From Anaeromyxobacter sp. (GTDB lineage Bacteria > Myxococcota > Myxococcia > Myxococcales > Anaeromyxobacteraceae): a DNA stretch of 12,333 bases. The stretch's first letter is position 1; each line of letters opens with the position of its first letter. The stretch lies in contig JADKCZ010000007.1 in the NCBI GenBank assembly GCA_016718565.1, positions 1 to 12,333 of the forward strand. Reading direction: 5' to 3'. Both the position numbers and the translations under genes were made by a program. Below, piece by piece: positions 1-7,315 of the stretch. Below the pieces are notes generated by a model, which ran no database searches, had not been told where the DNA came from, and saw only the letters and a list, made by a program, of their open reading frames with translations.

Positions 1-357
1 CGGGGAGACCTGGTCGCCGTGGCGGAAGCGGTACCAGTAGGTGGTGCCGGCGGCCAGGCCGGTGACGTCCACCTTCGCGGTGTAGTCGGCGGCGGCGGAG
101 GTGGTGGCGGCGCCGGAGGCGGCCAGGGTGGTGAAGGCGGCGCTGGTGGCCACCTGCCACTCGAGGGTCACCGGCTCCTGGCGCGACGGGGCGACGTGCG
201 TCCAGAGGATGACCCGGTCGGCCAGCGGATCCCCGCTGGCCACCCCGTGGCCGAAGGTGACCGTGGTGGGCGGCGGGTCGTCCTTGGAGCAGGCGGCCAG
301 GGCCGTGGTGAGCAGGAGGGCGGCGAGGGCGAGGCGTGGGCCTGGGGAGCGGCTCAT
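1..357 (-). CDS. PhoD-like alkaline phosphatase lipoprotein, N-terminal part (cut by window edge)
   Basis: The reading frame runs from an ATG at 357 leftwards off the window without a stop, giving 119 residues. Residues 1-23 form a lipoprotein signal peptide: a basic start, a hydrophobic stretch, then lipobox LAAC with C23. After a short linker comes the typical N-terminal domain of PhoD phosphatases: FGHGVASGDPLADRVILWTH at about 35-54, a beta-sandwich resembling fibronectin III, and the TGLAAGTTYWYRFRHGD signature near 101-116. PhoD enzymes are metal-dependent phosphodiesterases/phosphomonoesterases outside the cytoplasmic membrane. The catalytic metallophosphatase domain would lie beyond the left edge and cannot be checked. 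The start is supported by a GGAGG box 6 nt upstream (364-368). Most PhoD proteins carry a twin-arginine signal; none is seen here, so export by Sec and lipidation are inferred. Confidence 0.8.
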   Translation of the reverse strand, partial: MSRSPGPRLALAALLLTTALAACSKDDPPPTTVTFGHGVASGDPLADRVILWTHVAPSRQEPVTLEWQVATSAAFTTLAASGAATTSAAADYTAKVDVTGLAAGTTYWYRFRHGDQVSP

Positions 358-363
358 GGTGAA

Positions 364-368
364 CCTCC
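364..368 (-). promoter_or_regulatory. Shine-Dalgarno of the PhoD-like gene
   Basis: Read on the minus strand, GGAGG lies 6 nt before the ATG at 357. It fixes the start of the PhoD-like lipoprotein gene. Confidence 0.6.
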
Positions 369-526
369 ACGGGTGGGCGGTGCGCGCGGAGACCGATACC
401 CCAGGCGGCCGGCGCGCGTGACGGTGCTGGGTGCTTGAGGTGCCGAGTTGGCGGCGCCGTGACACGGCCCTGGCGGGTGGTCCCGTGCGGTTGGTGCGCC
501 GGCGCGGGTGACGCGGGCCGGCATGG

Positions 527-545
527 GGCGCCGATCCCGGGCGCC
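527..545 (-). terminator. Possible hairpin terminator after the 1378-aa lipoprotein gene
   Basis: Two GGCGCC hexamers (527-532 and 540-545) can pair around a 7-nt loop just beyond the stop codon at 552-554. There is no T-tract, so an intrinsic terminator is only tentative. The rest of the 358-551 gap shows no gene I can support and no clear promoter. Confidence 0.25.
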
Positions 546-551
546 GGCCGT

Positions 552-3500
552 TCAGGGGAGCGCGACCAGGTAGGTTCCGTTCTGGAACCGATAGGGCGGG
601 AGGGCGCCGGCGCGGATCATCATGAAGCGGCGGGCGTCGAACCAGATGGTGTCGACGGTGCCGTCGCCCCGAACGCTCGGCGTGACCGCGCCGCCCTCAG
701 TCGGCACCGCATGGAGGACGCCTCCGCAGCTGAAGACCAACCGGTCGTCGTGGACCTGCGGGAACCCCTCGTCCACACCACTCGGGCAGGTCGCCAGCGG
801 GAGCACGTCGGCGTCGACGATCCGAACGGCGGCGATCGCTCCGGACTGGTGACGCACCGCGACCCGCCCCGAGGTCGGGAGCTCTCCAATCTCGGAGTTT
901 CCGGGGCCAAGCGGGCGGAGCGGGCCCACCTCGGGACCGACCCACCACTCGTCGTCCGCGGTGCGCGCCCGGAGGCCGCCCAGCAGGTGGTCGAACCACC
1001 GTACGCCCACCGCCGCCTCCACGGGATCACCGCCAGGCAGCGACGCGCTCTTCAACACCCCCTCTGGCGACAGCCACGAGATGGCGCCACCCCCGGGGGC
1101 CAGGCCATCCAGGGGCTGCGGCCACCCGTATGGCGCCTTGTCGCCCACGTAGAGCGGCGCTCCCCCGGCCGCAGGGACGAGGTAGGTCCCCAGGCCGGAC
1201 CAGAAGGCCACCATGTCGTTCGACTCCAGGACCCGGAGGCCGCGGCTCGGCAACTCGGGCGGGTTGACGGCAACCGCTGGGCCACCCGACGCCGGCGCCA
1301 CGTGGACCCGCTCGTCCCTGGTCGCGTACGTCACCCAGCGACGGTCCGCCGAGAGGGCCGCGCCGAAGTTGCCGGGGGCAGGCAGGCTGGCGCTGGACCC
1401 GGAGGGGACGTCGAGCCGGTGGAGGCCGAGGTCGTCCCGGGCCCAGAGCCCGGCGCCGTCCGGCGTGAATCCCAGCAACTCGCTGCCGGCCCCGGTCGCC
1501 ATGCTCGCCGCCACGGCCCAGGTGTGGGTATCGAGGACGACCAGCGCCCCGGTCGCCCGGCAAGCTGCCAGCCGGCCATCGTCCGAGAAGAGCTCGGGGC
1601 GGCAGGGGAGCTCAGGCGCCGTGCCGCCGTCCACCTGGACGACCGTGGCGCCGGCGCCGCGGTACACGAAGATCCGGGAGTCGGGCGACCAGTGGCCGAG
1701 GGCCGAGCCGGGCTCCAGCGTGGCGATGCGGTGGCCATCGATGGTGGAGGCGACCACGACCCAGCGCCCGTAGATGTACTGGCGCATGAGCTCCAGCGCG
1801 ACGGAGCGGCCGTCCGGCGAGATGGTCCAGTTGGTGACCCAGACCCCCTCGGACGACTCCACGATGGCCTCGAGCGGGCCGCTGGCAGGCCCGATGAGGG
1901 CGGCGTCGGGGTACGGGCTTCCCAGGGGCCGCTGGAGGGCGACGAGGCGGGCGCCGCCGTCCAGCAGGACCCGGTCCGACCTGGCACCCATCAGCCTGGC
2001 TGCCCGACCATCGGCCCAGGCCAGGGAGCCGTACGCGTCGCCGCTGGAATCGATGAAGGCGACGTGGTCCGGGCCGAGCGCCTCCGCGAGGTCGCCCGCG
2101 ACGACGGGGCGCGCCTCGCCGAGCTCGAGGTCGGCGTACCAGATCATGCCGTCCGCACCGCGCGCGGCATACCTGCGCCCATCGGGGCTGAAGCGTCCGG
2201 GCATGGCGGACGGCCCGATCGTGAGCGATGGTCCCCCGGAGCACGGGACTGCCTTCAGCCCGCCGTCGAGGGAGGCGTAGATGACGTGGCAGGCCGCGCC
2301 CCCTGGCGCCGGGGGGCTAACCTCCAGGAGGTGCTGGAGGTCCTCGGCCAGGACGATGGCGGGCCCGCCGTCCAGCGGGACCGCCAGAAGGCGCGTGCCG
2401 CCGGCGATGACCAGCCCCTTGCCGTCCGCCGTGCCGCCCGAGCGAACCGGCCAGCAGTCCGCGCAGATCCTCCGCCCGCCCTGGAGCTCGATGTCGCCGA
2501 TCGGGTAGAGCCGCTCGTCGAGCAGGTAGCCCTCCGAGCCAGGAGTGGACACCGCGGCGGGCACCTGCTCGGAGCGGTCGCCAAGCGACAGGGAGAGCGA
2601 CCAGAGGCCGACCGGGACCCCATCGATCCTCCAGGATCCGTCGGGTCCCGAGACGGCCGAGCGGCCCAGCCCGTCCACGGAGACCAGCACCCCCACTTGC
2701 CGTCCGAGGCCCGCGACGCTGACGGTGCCGGCCAGGCTGCCCACCGAGGGTTGGCCGGGAACATCGGCGGCCAGCGCGATGGCAGGGGCGAGTGCCTCCT
2801 CGTTCCAGGGCACCACCTGGCCTTCGATCGAGCCTTGCCGGTGGCCCCCCAGCACGGCATGGACGCGGTAGGTCCCGGCCGGCACCCGCGAGAAGCGGTA
2901 GACGCCGTCCGCGTCGCTGCGGACCGCATCGCCCGTCGCCTCCAGCCAGACGAGCGCACCGGCGGCAGGGGCGCCTCCCGCTCGCGTGACCAGGCCTGCG
3001 AGGCCGCCCTCGGGCGTGAAGTGCAGCGCCGGCACCACCGTCTCCAGCCGCTCGACCGCCACGGCGACCTCCACCACCTCCTCTCGGGTCGATGGGATGG
3101 ACACCGAGAGCGTGTAGGCGCCGACGGTGATGGACTGCTGGCTCGCGGAGTCGGGGAACCGGAAGGCCCCGTCCTGGCCGGTCGTGGCGGCCTGGAACTC
3201 CCTGCCGCCCCAGCGCAGGCTGCAGCGGGTGCCTGCGGGCGGCGGCCCCGAGCCCAGGTGGACCACCCCGATCACCACGGCGCGTGGCGTGAAGTGGAAG
3301 AGGACCTCCCCTCCGGTGACGGCCTCGACGGAGACGATGCTGGTCTGCTGCTGTTCGAGGGTGTGCGGAACGTGTGCCGACACGGCGTAGGTCCCGGGGG
3401 TGACTCCCTCGAAGGCGAAGGTGGCATCCGGCCTCGTGAAGGTCTCGAGGAGGGCGCCACCGTCGAGCTGGGCCGTGACCCGGAAGCCGGACTCCTTCAT

Positions 3501-4688
3501 GAAGTCCTGCAGGACGACGCCACCGACGATCGAGACGAGCCGGATGAAGCGGAGCGGCGAGGCCAGCGCCGGCCCCCTGCCCACCTGGACGACCTGGTTG
3601 ATCGTGCCCGCAGCGGCGACGGTGCCCGAGAGCAGGTAGCTCCCAGGCTGGAGGCCGGGCAGCGGAGGTGTGCCTTCCCCAGGGAAGCTGCAGCGCCCGG
3701 TGGCGTCGGTCTGCCGTGCGAGGTCCTGGCCTTGCCCGACCAGGCGGCAGGGGACGCCGGCCGGGGCAGGCGCGCCGTCGACGAGGACGGCGACCTCGAC
3801 CGTGCCGAACGGCACCAGCACCAGGGCCGCAGTGGCCGTGGCGCCGGCAGGAACCTCCACGGTGGTCGCCCCAGCCACCGCCTCGGTGAAGTCGACCGAG
3901 GCCGACAGGTCGTAGCTGCCCGGAGGGAGCCCGGTGAACGAGAAGGCGCCATCGGCGTCCGTGCGGGTGGAGAGGAGGGGGCCGCCTGCGGCGCGTGCGT
4001 TCACCTCGAGTCCGGCCTCGGGAGGGAGCCCCGTGAGGATGAGCCTGCCCTCGATGGAGCCCAGGCGGGTGAAGGCGAACGGCGGGTGGGCCAGCTCACC
4101 GTGGCCCACGATCACGTCCGCCTCGACCGTGCCCTCCACGGTCTCCGGCAGGGAGACCGACAACCGGTAGGGCCCCGGCGCGAGCCCGCCGGCCGGCAGG
4201 GTGGCGGGCTCGGGGAAGCGGAAGACGCCGTCGGGGCCGGCCAGGGCGGCCTGGTCCAGGCCCATTCCGACGAGGCGGCAGCGCGCGCCGGGAGGCGCGC
4301 TGCCAACGATCGTGCCGTATGGCGTGAAGGTGAGTGAGACCGAGGCCTGGCCGCCGGTCGGGACCACCGCGGTGGCCGACCTGGTCCCTTCCCTGGTGGA
4401 GCCCACCGAGGCCACCACCGAGTAGGTGCCGGGGGCGAGGTCGACGAAGCGGAAGTCCCCAGCGACGTCCGAGGTGGTGGACAGGGGTCCGCTGGGTCCG
4501 GTGAGGTCCACCTGGAGGCCGGCGCGAGGCGGCTGGCCGGTCAACTCCACTCGCCCGGAAACGCTGCCCCCCGGTACCGGCGCGGGCGAGTGCCCCGGCG
4601 TACAGGCGGCCAGCGCCAGGGCCACGACGGCCGCCCCCATGAGGGGACGAGCCACCTGGCTCCAGGGAGGACCCTCGGTACGATTCAT
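552..4688 (-). CDS. Large lipoprotein: eight CarboxypepD-reg-like repeats plus beta-propeller
   Basis: The 1378-residue protein starts with a signal peptide ending in lipobox LAAC (C29), so it is probably a lipid-anchored envelope or surface protein. Residues 42-736 hold eight beta-sandwich repeats like carboxypeptidase-regulatory or Cna-B domains, with signatures of the type G-x-F-x-F-x-x-L-x-P-G-x-Y. The first six alternate between two types, A (42-124, 210-294, 386-469) and B (125-209, 295-385, 470-560, with a CRLVG-like strand). Two more A-like units follow (561-649, 650-736). A CADC motif (742-745) marks the linker. The C-terminal ~630 residues form a TolB/WD40-like propeller with SPDGR-type repeats (FSPDGRRYAARG, ISPDGRSVALE, WSPDSRIFVYRG, FSDDGRLAACRA). 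No catalytic residues are evident; a binding or scaffold role is inferred. The ATG at 4688 lacks a close Shine-Dalgarno but has a TAGACT box 6 nt upstream. Confidence 0.85.
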   Translation of the reverse strand: MNRTEGPPWSQVARPLMGAAVVALALAACTPGHSPAPVPGGSVSGRVELTGQPPRAGLQVDLTGPSGPLSTTSDVAGDFRFVDLAPGTYSVVASVGSTREGTRSATAVVPTGGQASVSLTFTPYGTIVGSAPPGARCRLVGMGLDQAALAGPDGVFRFPEPATLPAGGLAPGPYRLSVSLPETVEGTVEADVIVGHGELAHPPFAFTRLGSIEGRLILTGLPPEAGLEVNARAAGGPLLSTRTDADGAFSFTGLPPGSYDLSASVDFTEAVAGATTVEVPAGATATAALVLVPFGTVEVAVLVDGAPAPAGVPCRLVGQGQDLARQTDATGRCSFPGEGTPPLPGLQPGSYLLSGTVAAAGTINQVVQVGRGPALASPLRFIRLVSIVGGVVLQDFMKESGFRVTAQLDGGALLETFTRPDATFAFEGVTPGTYAVSAHVPHTLEQQQTSIVSVEAVTGGEVLFHFTPRAVVIGVVHLGSGPPPAGTRCSLRWGGREFQAATTGQDGAFRFPDSASQQSITVGAYTLSVSIPSTREEVVEVAVAVERLETVVPALHFTPEGGLAGLVTRAGGAPAAGALVWLEATGDAVRSDADGVYRFSRVPAGTYRVHAVLGGHRQGSIEGQVVPWNEEALAPAIALAADVPGQPSVGSLAGTVSVAGLGRQVGVLVSVDGLGRSAVSGPDGSWRIDGVPVGLWSLSLSLGDRSEQVPAAVSTPGSEGYLLDERLYPIGDIELQGGRRICADCWPVRSGGTADGKGLVIAGGTRLLAVPLDGGPAIVLAEDLQHLLEVSPPAPGGAACHVIYASLDGGLKAVPCSGGPSLTIGPSAMPGRFSPDGRRYAARGADGMIWYADLELGEARPVVAGDLAEALGPDHVAFIDSSGDAYGSLAWADGRAARLMGARSDRVLLDGGARLVALQRPLGSPYPDAALIGPASGPLEAIVESSEGVWVTNWTISPDGRSVALELMRQYIYGRWVVVASTIDGHRIATLEPGSALGHWSPDSRIFVYRGAGATVVQVDGGTAPELPCRPELFSDDGRLAACRATGALVVLDTHTWAVAASMATGAGSELLGFTPDGAGLWARDDLGLHRLDVPSGSSASLPAPGNFGAALSADRRWVTYATRDERVHVAPASGGPAVAVNPPELPSRGLRVLESNDMVAFWSGLGTYLVPAAGGAPLYVGDKAPYGWPQPLDGLAPGGGAISWLSPEGVLKSASLPGGDPVEAAVGVRWFDHLLGGLRARTADDEWWVGPEVGPLRPLGPGNSEIGELPTSGRVAVRHQSGAIAAVRIVDADVLPLATCPSGVDEGFPQVHDDRLVFSCGGVLHAVPTEGGAVTPSVRGDGTVDTIWFDARRFMMIRAGALPPYRFQNGTYLVALP
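3009..4565 (-). repeat. Three tandem A-B domain pairs inside the lipoprotein gene
   Basis: Three consecutive units of about 504, 528 and 525 bp (4062-4565, 3534-4061, 3009-3533) each encode an A-type followed by a B-type beta-sandwich. The B copies share P-x-G-x-x-C-R/S-L followed by an FRFP-like strand; the A copies share a T-x-x-D-A/x-G-x-F-x-F strand and an L-x-P-G-x-Y strand. They are diverged protein-level repeats, not near-identical DNA repeats. Confidence 0.65.
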
Positions 4689-4694
4689 ACGGTG

Positions 4695-4703
4695 AGTCTA
4701 GCA
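4695..4703 (-). promoter_or_regulatory. Putative extended -10 box of the 1378-aa lipoprotein gene
   Basis: On the minus strand TGC-TAGACT (4703-4695) ends exactly 6 nt before the ATG at 4688. This is the spacing expected if transcription starts at the ATG itself. No good -35 is visible, but an extended -10 (TGn) can work without one. The nearest purine-rich stretch, GAGGTG, is about 13 nt from the start, too far for an ordinary ribosome binding site. Confidence 0.4.
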
Positions 4704-4758
4704 CCTCGCGGGGCGAGTCCCACCGGGGTGGTCCTGGGCGGAAGAGGCGCGTGAAGCA

Positions 4759-4781
4759 GCCGCGGCGATACCCGCCGCGGC
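4759..4781. promoter_or_regulatory. 9-bp perfect inverted repeat upstream of the solenoid gene (operator candidate)
   Basis: The arm GCCGCGGCG (4759-4767) and its exact reverse complement (4773-4781) flank the 5-nt loop ATACC. The dyad is centred about 35 nt before the ATG at 4805, in the -35 region of the putative promoter there. It could be a regulator binding site, or an RNA hairpin if transcription starts further upstream. Confidence 0.45.
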
Positions 4782-4791
4782 CCGGATCGGG

Positions 4792-4797
4792 TAGACG
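4792..4797 (+). promoter_or_regulatory. Putative -10 box of the solenoid/cNMP-domain gene
   Basis: TAGACG lies 7 nt before the ATG at 4805, where no clear Shine-Dalgarno is present. The box resembles those before the divergent lipoprotein gene and the MarR gene. It supports 4805, not the GTG at 4751, as the start. Confidence 0.35.
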
Positions 4798-4804
4798 AGT
4801 GGCC

Positions 4805-6661
4805 ATGGCGACCAGCGCGGAGCTGCTGAAGCGGGCGGAGAAGGCCGGGGCGGAGGGCCAGTGGATCGACGCGGCCACCCTCTTCGAGCGCGGCGGCGAC
4901 CTGGAGCGGGCCATCGCCGCCTACACCAAGGGCGGCGGGGTGGACCGGGCCGCCTGGCTGCTGGAGCAGACCGGGCGGGGACCGCAGGCGGCGGCGCTCC
5001 TCTCCTCCTGCGGCCAGCACCTCAAGGCGGCCGCCCTCCACGAGAAGGCCAAGGACTACCGTCGCGCCGCCGCCGCCCTCATGCGGGCCAACGAGCGCGA
5101 GCGGGCCGCCGCCGTCTACGAGCGGGGCGAGGCCTGGGAGGACGCCGCCAAGATCTACGCCTCCTTGGGCAACCACGGCCGCGCCATCCAGCTGTACGAG
5201 CTGGCCGGGCTGGCCGACAAGGTGGTGGAGCTGCGCGCCGCCCACGCCGGGGCCGAGGCGGCCGCGGCCGAGGAGGTGCTGGAGCTGGATCCCTCCATGG
5301 AGATCGCGGCCGACCAGTACCTCGACTCCGGCACCCTGACCGACTCGATGGTGGCGCTGCTCAGGCGCGGCCGGGTGGACGACGCGGCGCGGCTCTACGG
5401 CAACTGCCAGGAGGACCTGGGCTACGGGGTGCTGGCGGCGGTGGCGGGCGACCGCGAGGTGGAGCTCAAGGCCGCCGAGATGTTCGTGGCGGCCAAGGAC
5501 TACGCCAAGGCCGGCCAGGTCTTCGAGAACCTGGAGCGCTGGGCCGACGCCGGCGCCATGTTCGAGCGGGCCGACGACGCCTACATGGCGGCCGAGATGT
5601 ACGTGCGGGCCGGCGACCGGCTCAAGGCCGCCGAGATGTTCGAGAAGAACTCCAGCTGGCAGCAGGCGGCCGAGCTCTACCTGGCGGCGGAGGCCTGGGA
5701 CAAGGCGGCCGTCAACTTCGAGCGGTCGGTCAACCACTTCGTGGCCGGCAAGCTCTACTTCCGCATGAAGCGGATGGACAAGTCGCTGCAGCTCCTCCAG
5801 AAGGTGCAGAAGTCGGAGCAGCAGTACTTCGAGGCCTGCCGGCTCATCGGCGAGATCCTGGCCACCCACGGCCACCTCGACCTGGCCATCCGCAAGTACC
5901 TGGAGGTCTGCCAGGCGGCCGAGCTGGGGAAGGAGACGGCCGCGGTCTTCTACAACCTGGGCCGGGCGCTGGAGCAGCGCGGCAACGTCCAGCAGGCTGC
6001 CCAGATCTACAGGCGGCTGCTCACCTTCGACTTCTCCTTCCTGGACGTTGGCGCCCGCCTCAAGGCGCTGCAGGCGGCGCCCCCGCCGGCCGCGGCCCCG
6101 CCGCTGCCCACCACCCCGCCGCCCGGCGCCTCCCCGGCCGCCCCCAGCCTGGCCGCCGGCGCGGGCCAGCCGGGGGCGCCGGCGCGGGCCCCGGGCCGGG
6201 CCACCCAGCTGGTCATGATGATGGACGGGTTCGACTTCCTGAAGGGCACGCCGCTCTTCAAGGAGCTGGCCCTCGACGAGATGAAGGCCGTCTACCAGGC
6301 CTGCGAGATCCGGCGGTTCAAGGCCGGCGAGGTGCTCATCGAGCAGGACCAGCCGGGCGCGGCGCTCTTCGTCCTGCGCAAGGGCACGGCCCGCGTGCTG
6401 CGCCGCAGCGCCCGGGAGGAGGCCATGGCGCGCATGGGCCCGGGCTCGCCGGCCGGCGAGATGGCGCTGGTGGACGACGCCCCCACCAGCGCCCGGGTGG
6501 TGGCCGAGGTGGACGTGGAGGCGTTCTGCATCACCCGCGAGCGCTTCCAGAAGCTCCTGGCGCTGAACGACCGCATGGCGGTGAAGCTGCACCGCTTCTT
6601 CGTGGCGACCCTGGCCAGGCGGCTGCGCTCCACCAGCGAGCGGCTGGCGGGCAAGGCGTGA
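4805..6661 (+). CDS. Alpha-solenoid (TPR/IFT-like) protein with C-terminal cyclic-nucleotide-binding-like domain
   Basis: This is a 618-residue soluble protein with no signal peptide or membrane segment. Residues 3 to about 422 are helical repeats of 18-36 residues with recurring A-A-x-x-[FY]-E patterns (AAEMYVRAGDRLKAAEMFEK, AAELYLAAEAWDKAAVNFER), resembling TPR, SNAP and intraflagellar-transport solenoids. A Pro/Ala/Gly linker (about 423-470) leads to a CRP-like cNMP-binding fold (about 478-603; RRFKAGEVLIEQDQPGAALFVLRKG, then AGEMALVDDAPTSARVVAEVDV). The binding-cassette glutamate is present (GEMAL), but the position of the usual phosphate-binding arginine reads PTSA, so cAMP/cGMP binding is doubtful. 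There is no C-terminal DNA-binding helix-turn-helix, so it is unlikely to be a transcription factor. A scaffold or signalling adaptor role is inferred. The alternative GTG start at 4751 would add 18 Arg/Pro-rich residues and include the inverted repeat. Confidence 0.85.
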   Translation: MATSAELLKRAEKAGAEGQWIDAATLFERGGDLERAIAAYTKGGGVDRAAWLLEQTGRGPQAAALLSSCGQHLKAAALHEKAKDYRRAAAALMRANERERAAAVYERGEAWEDAAKIYASLGNHGRAIQLYELAGLADKVVELRAAHAGAEAAAAEEVLELDPSMEIAADQYLDSGTLTDSMVALLRRGRVDDAARLYGNCQEDLGYGVLAAVAGDREVELKAAEMFVAAKDYAKAGQVFENLERWADAGAMFERADDAYMAAEMYVRAGDRLKAAEMFEKNSSWQQAAELYLAAEAWDKAAVNFERSVNHFVAGKLYFRMKRMDKSLQLLQKVQKSEQQYFEACRLIGEILATHGHLDLAIRKYLEVCQAAELGKETAAVFYNLGRALEQRGNVQQAAQIYRRLLTFDFSFLDVGARLKALQAAPPPAAAPPLPTTPPPGASPAAPSLAAGAGQPGAPARAPGRATQLVMMMDGFDFLKGTPLFKELALDEMKAVYQACEIRRFKAGEVLIEQDQPGAALFVLRKGTARVLRRSAREEAMARMGPGSPAGEMALVDDAPTSARVVAEVDVEAFCITRERFQKLLALNDRMAVKLHRFFVATLARRLRSTSERLAGKA

Positions 6662-7146
6662 CGCCCCTGGACGGCCCCACCGAGCTGCGCGTCGGCGCCG
6701 ACACGGCCAACCACGTCTGCCTGCGGCCGCTGCGCCGCTCCTACCCGGCCACCCAGGAGTTCTGGGACGGCAACTGGCTGAAGGTGGACCTGGAGGTGCG
6801 CGCCGGCGCCTTCCGCGGCCGCTTCGAGGCCGACCTGCGCTGCGAGGAGTTCGAGCGCTTCGCCGAGCAGCTGGCGGCGCTGCAGGCCTCCGGCCGGGGC
6901 GAGGCCCTGCTGGAGACCATGGAGGGCTGGGTCTCGCTCCGGCTGGTGGCGGACCAGCGCGGCCACCTCGAGGGGACCTGCGAGGTGCGGGACGACCCCG
7001 CGCTGGGGAGCTGCCTGCGCTTCGGGCTCACCTCCGACCTGGCCCACCTCCCGCCCATGCTGGCGGCGCTGGGGCTGATCCTGGTGGCCTTCCCGGTGGT
7101 GGGGCAGCCGGACGAGGCGGACGGGGCCGGCTTCGAGGAGCCGTGA
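6658..7146 (+). CDS. WapI-immunity-like protein, translationally coupled
   Basis: The 162-residue protein starts at a GTG that overlaps the preceding stop codon (GTGA, 4 nt), so it is probably translated by coupling with the solenoid gene. Seen in the sequence: SYPATQEFWDGNWLKVDLEV near 24-43, then GAFRGRFEADLRCEEFERFAEQLAAL, an ETMEG strand, a G-HLEG-T-C-EV strand, and a C-terminal helix-strand ending ILVAFPVVG. This arrangement recalls the WapI family of small immunity proteins (YP...FWDGNWL, D/E-L-x-x-F-x-x-Q-L, FP ending). The family call rests on remembered motif resemblance only. No toxin gene is visible beside it, so either it serves another role with its solenoid partner or it is an orphan family member. 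There is no signal peptide; it is likely cytoplasmic. Confidence 0.7.
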   Translation: MTPLDGPTELRVGADTANHVCLRPLRRSYPATQEFWDGNWLKVDLEVRAGAFRGRFEADLRCEEFERFAEQLAALQASGRGEALLETMEGWVSLRLVADQRGHLEGTCEVRDDPALGSCLRFGLTSDLAHLPPMLAALGLILVAFPVVGQPDEADGAGFEEP

Positions 7147-7164
7147 CCGGGGCGCCGCGCCCGG
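7147..7164. terminator. Possible bidirectional hairpin between convergent genes
   Basis: The 40-nt gap between the stop codons of the convergent WapI-like and 42-aa genes holds a G/C-only imperfect hairpin (CCGGG pairing with CCCGG, with a small bulge and inner pairs). No T-tract follows on either strand. Its position argues for a terminator more than its sequence does. Confidence 0.3.
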
Positions 7165-7186
7165 CCAGCGACAGCGCCGCCGCCCC

Positions 7187-7315
7187 TCAGTTGCAGCGCA
7201 GCAGCGCCTCGGCCAGCTCGCCGGTGAAGCCCGGCTGCAGGTAGGAGACGAAGGCCCAGAGCGCCACCAGCGCCAGGAGCACCAGCAGGACGGCCCGGAG
7301 CACGGTGCGGCTCAC
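7187..7315 (-). CDS. 42-aa single-span membrane protein, downstream partner of the MFS transporter
   Basis: A GTG at 7315 overlaps the stop codon of the MFS gene (GTGA, 4 nt) and opens 42 codons to a TGA at 7187-7189. The product has a short basic start (MSRTVLR), one hydrophobic helix (about residues 8-25) and a tail YLQPGFTGELAEALLRCN ending in Cys-Asn. N-in topology is predicted from the positive N-terminus. There is no independent Shine-Dalgarno, so translation probably depends on reinitiation after the transporter. The overlap, strand and membrane nature suggest an accessory subunit or stability factor of the transporter. Small subunits are known for some oxalate/formate-type MFS carriers, though I cannot claim homology. 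It falls below usual gene-calling size limits. Confidence 0.6.
   Translation of the reverse strand: MSRTVLRAVLLVLLALVALWAFVSYLQPGFTGELAEALLRCN

Noticed and set aside
50..140. GGC/GGT-rich tract resembling a triplet repeat
   Set aside because: It encodes Ala/Thr-rich residues of the PhoD N-terminal domain on the minus strand; not a tandem repeat.
19..438. Plus-strand open frames at the left edge
   Set aside because: They are Gly-rich mirror images of the PhoD N-terminal domain, which is well supported on the minus strand.
435..4337. 1300-codon plus-strand open frame opposite the 1378-aa lipoprotein gene
   Set aside because: Its product is Arg/Gly/Asp/Pro-rich with no recognisable domain, and it mirrors a clear coding strand. 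In DNA with G/C at nearly every third position, antisense frames lack stops by chance.
4751..4804. GTG at 4751 as the start of the solenoid gene, with purine-rich GGAAGAGG upstream
   Set aside because: It adds 18 Arg/Pro-rich residues, spans the perfect inverted repeat, and the conserved-looking helix begins at MATSAELLKRAEKAG. Not excluded, but less likely.
4685..6592. 635-codon minus-strand frame opposite the solenoid gene
   Set aside because: It is rich in His, Gly, Leu and Val with repetitive composition imposed by the sense repeats. It has no domain, and its start lies inside the opposite gene.
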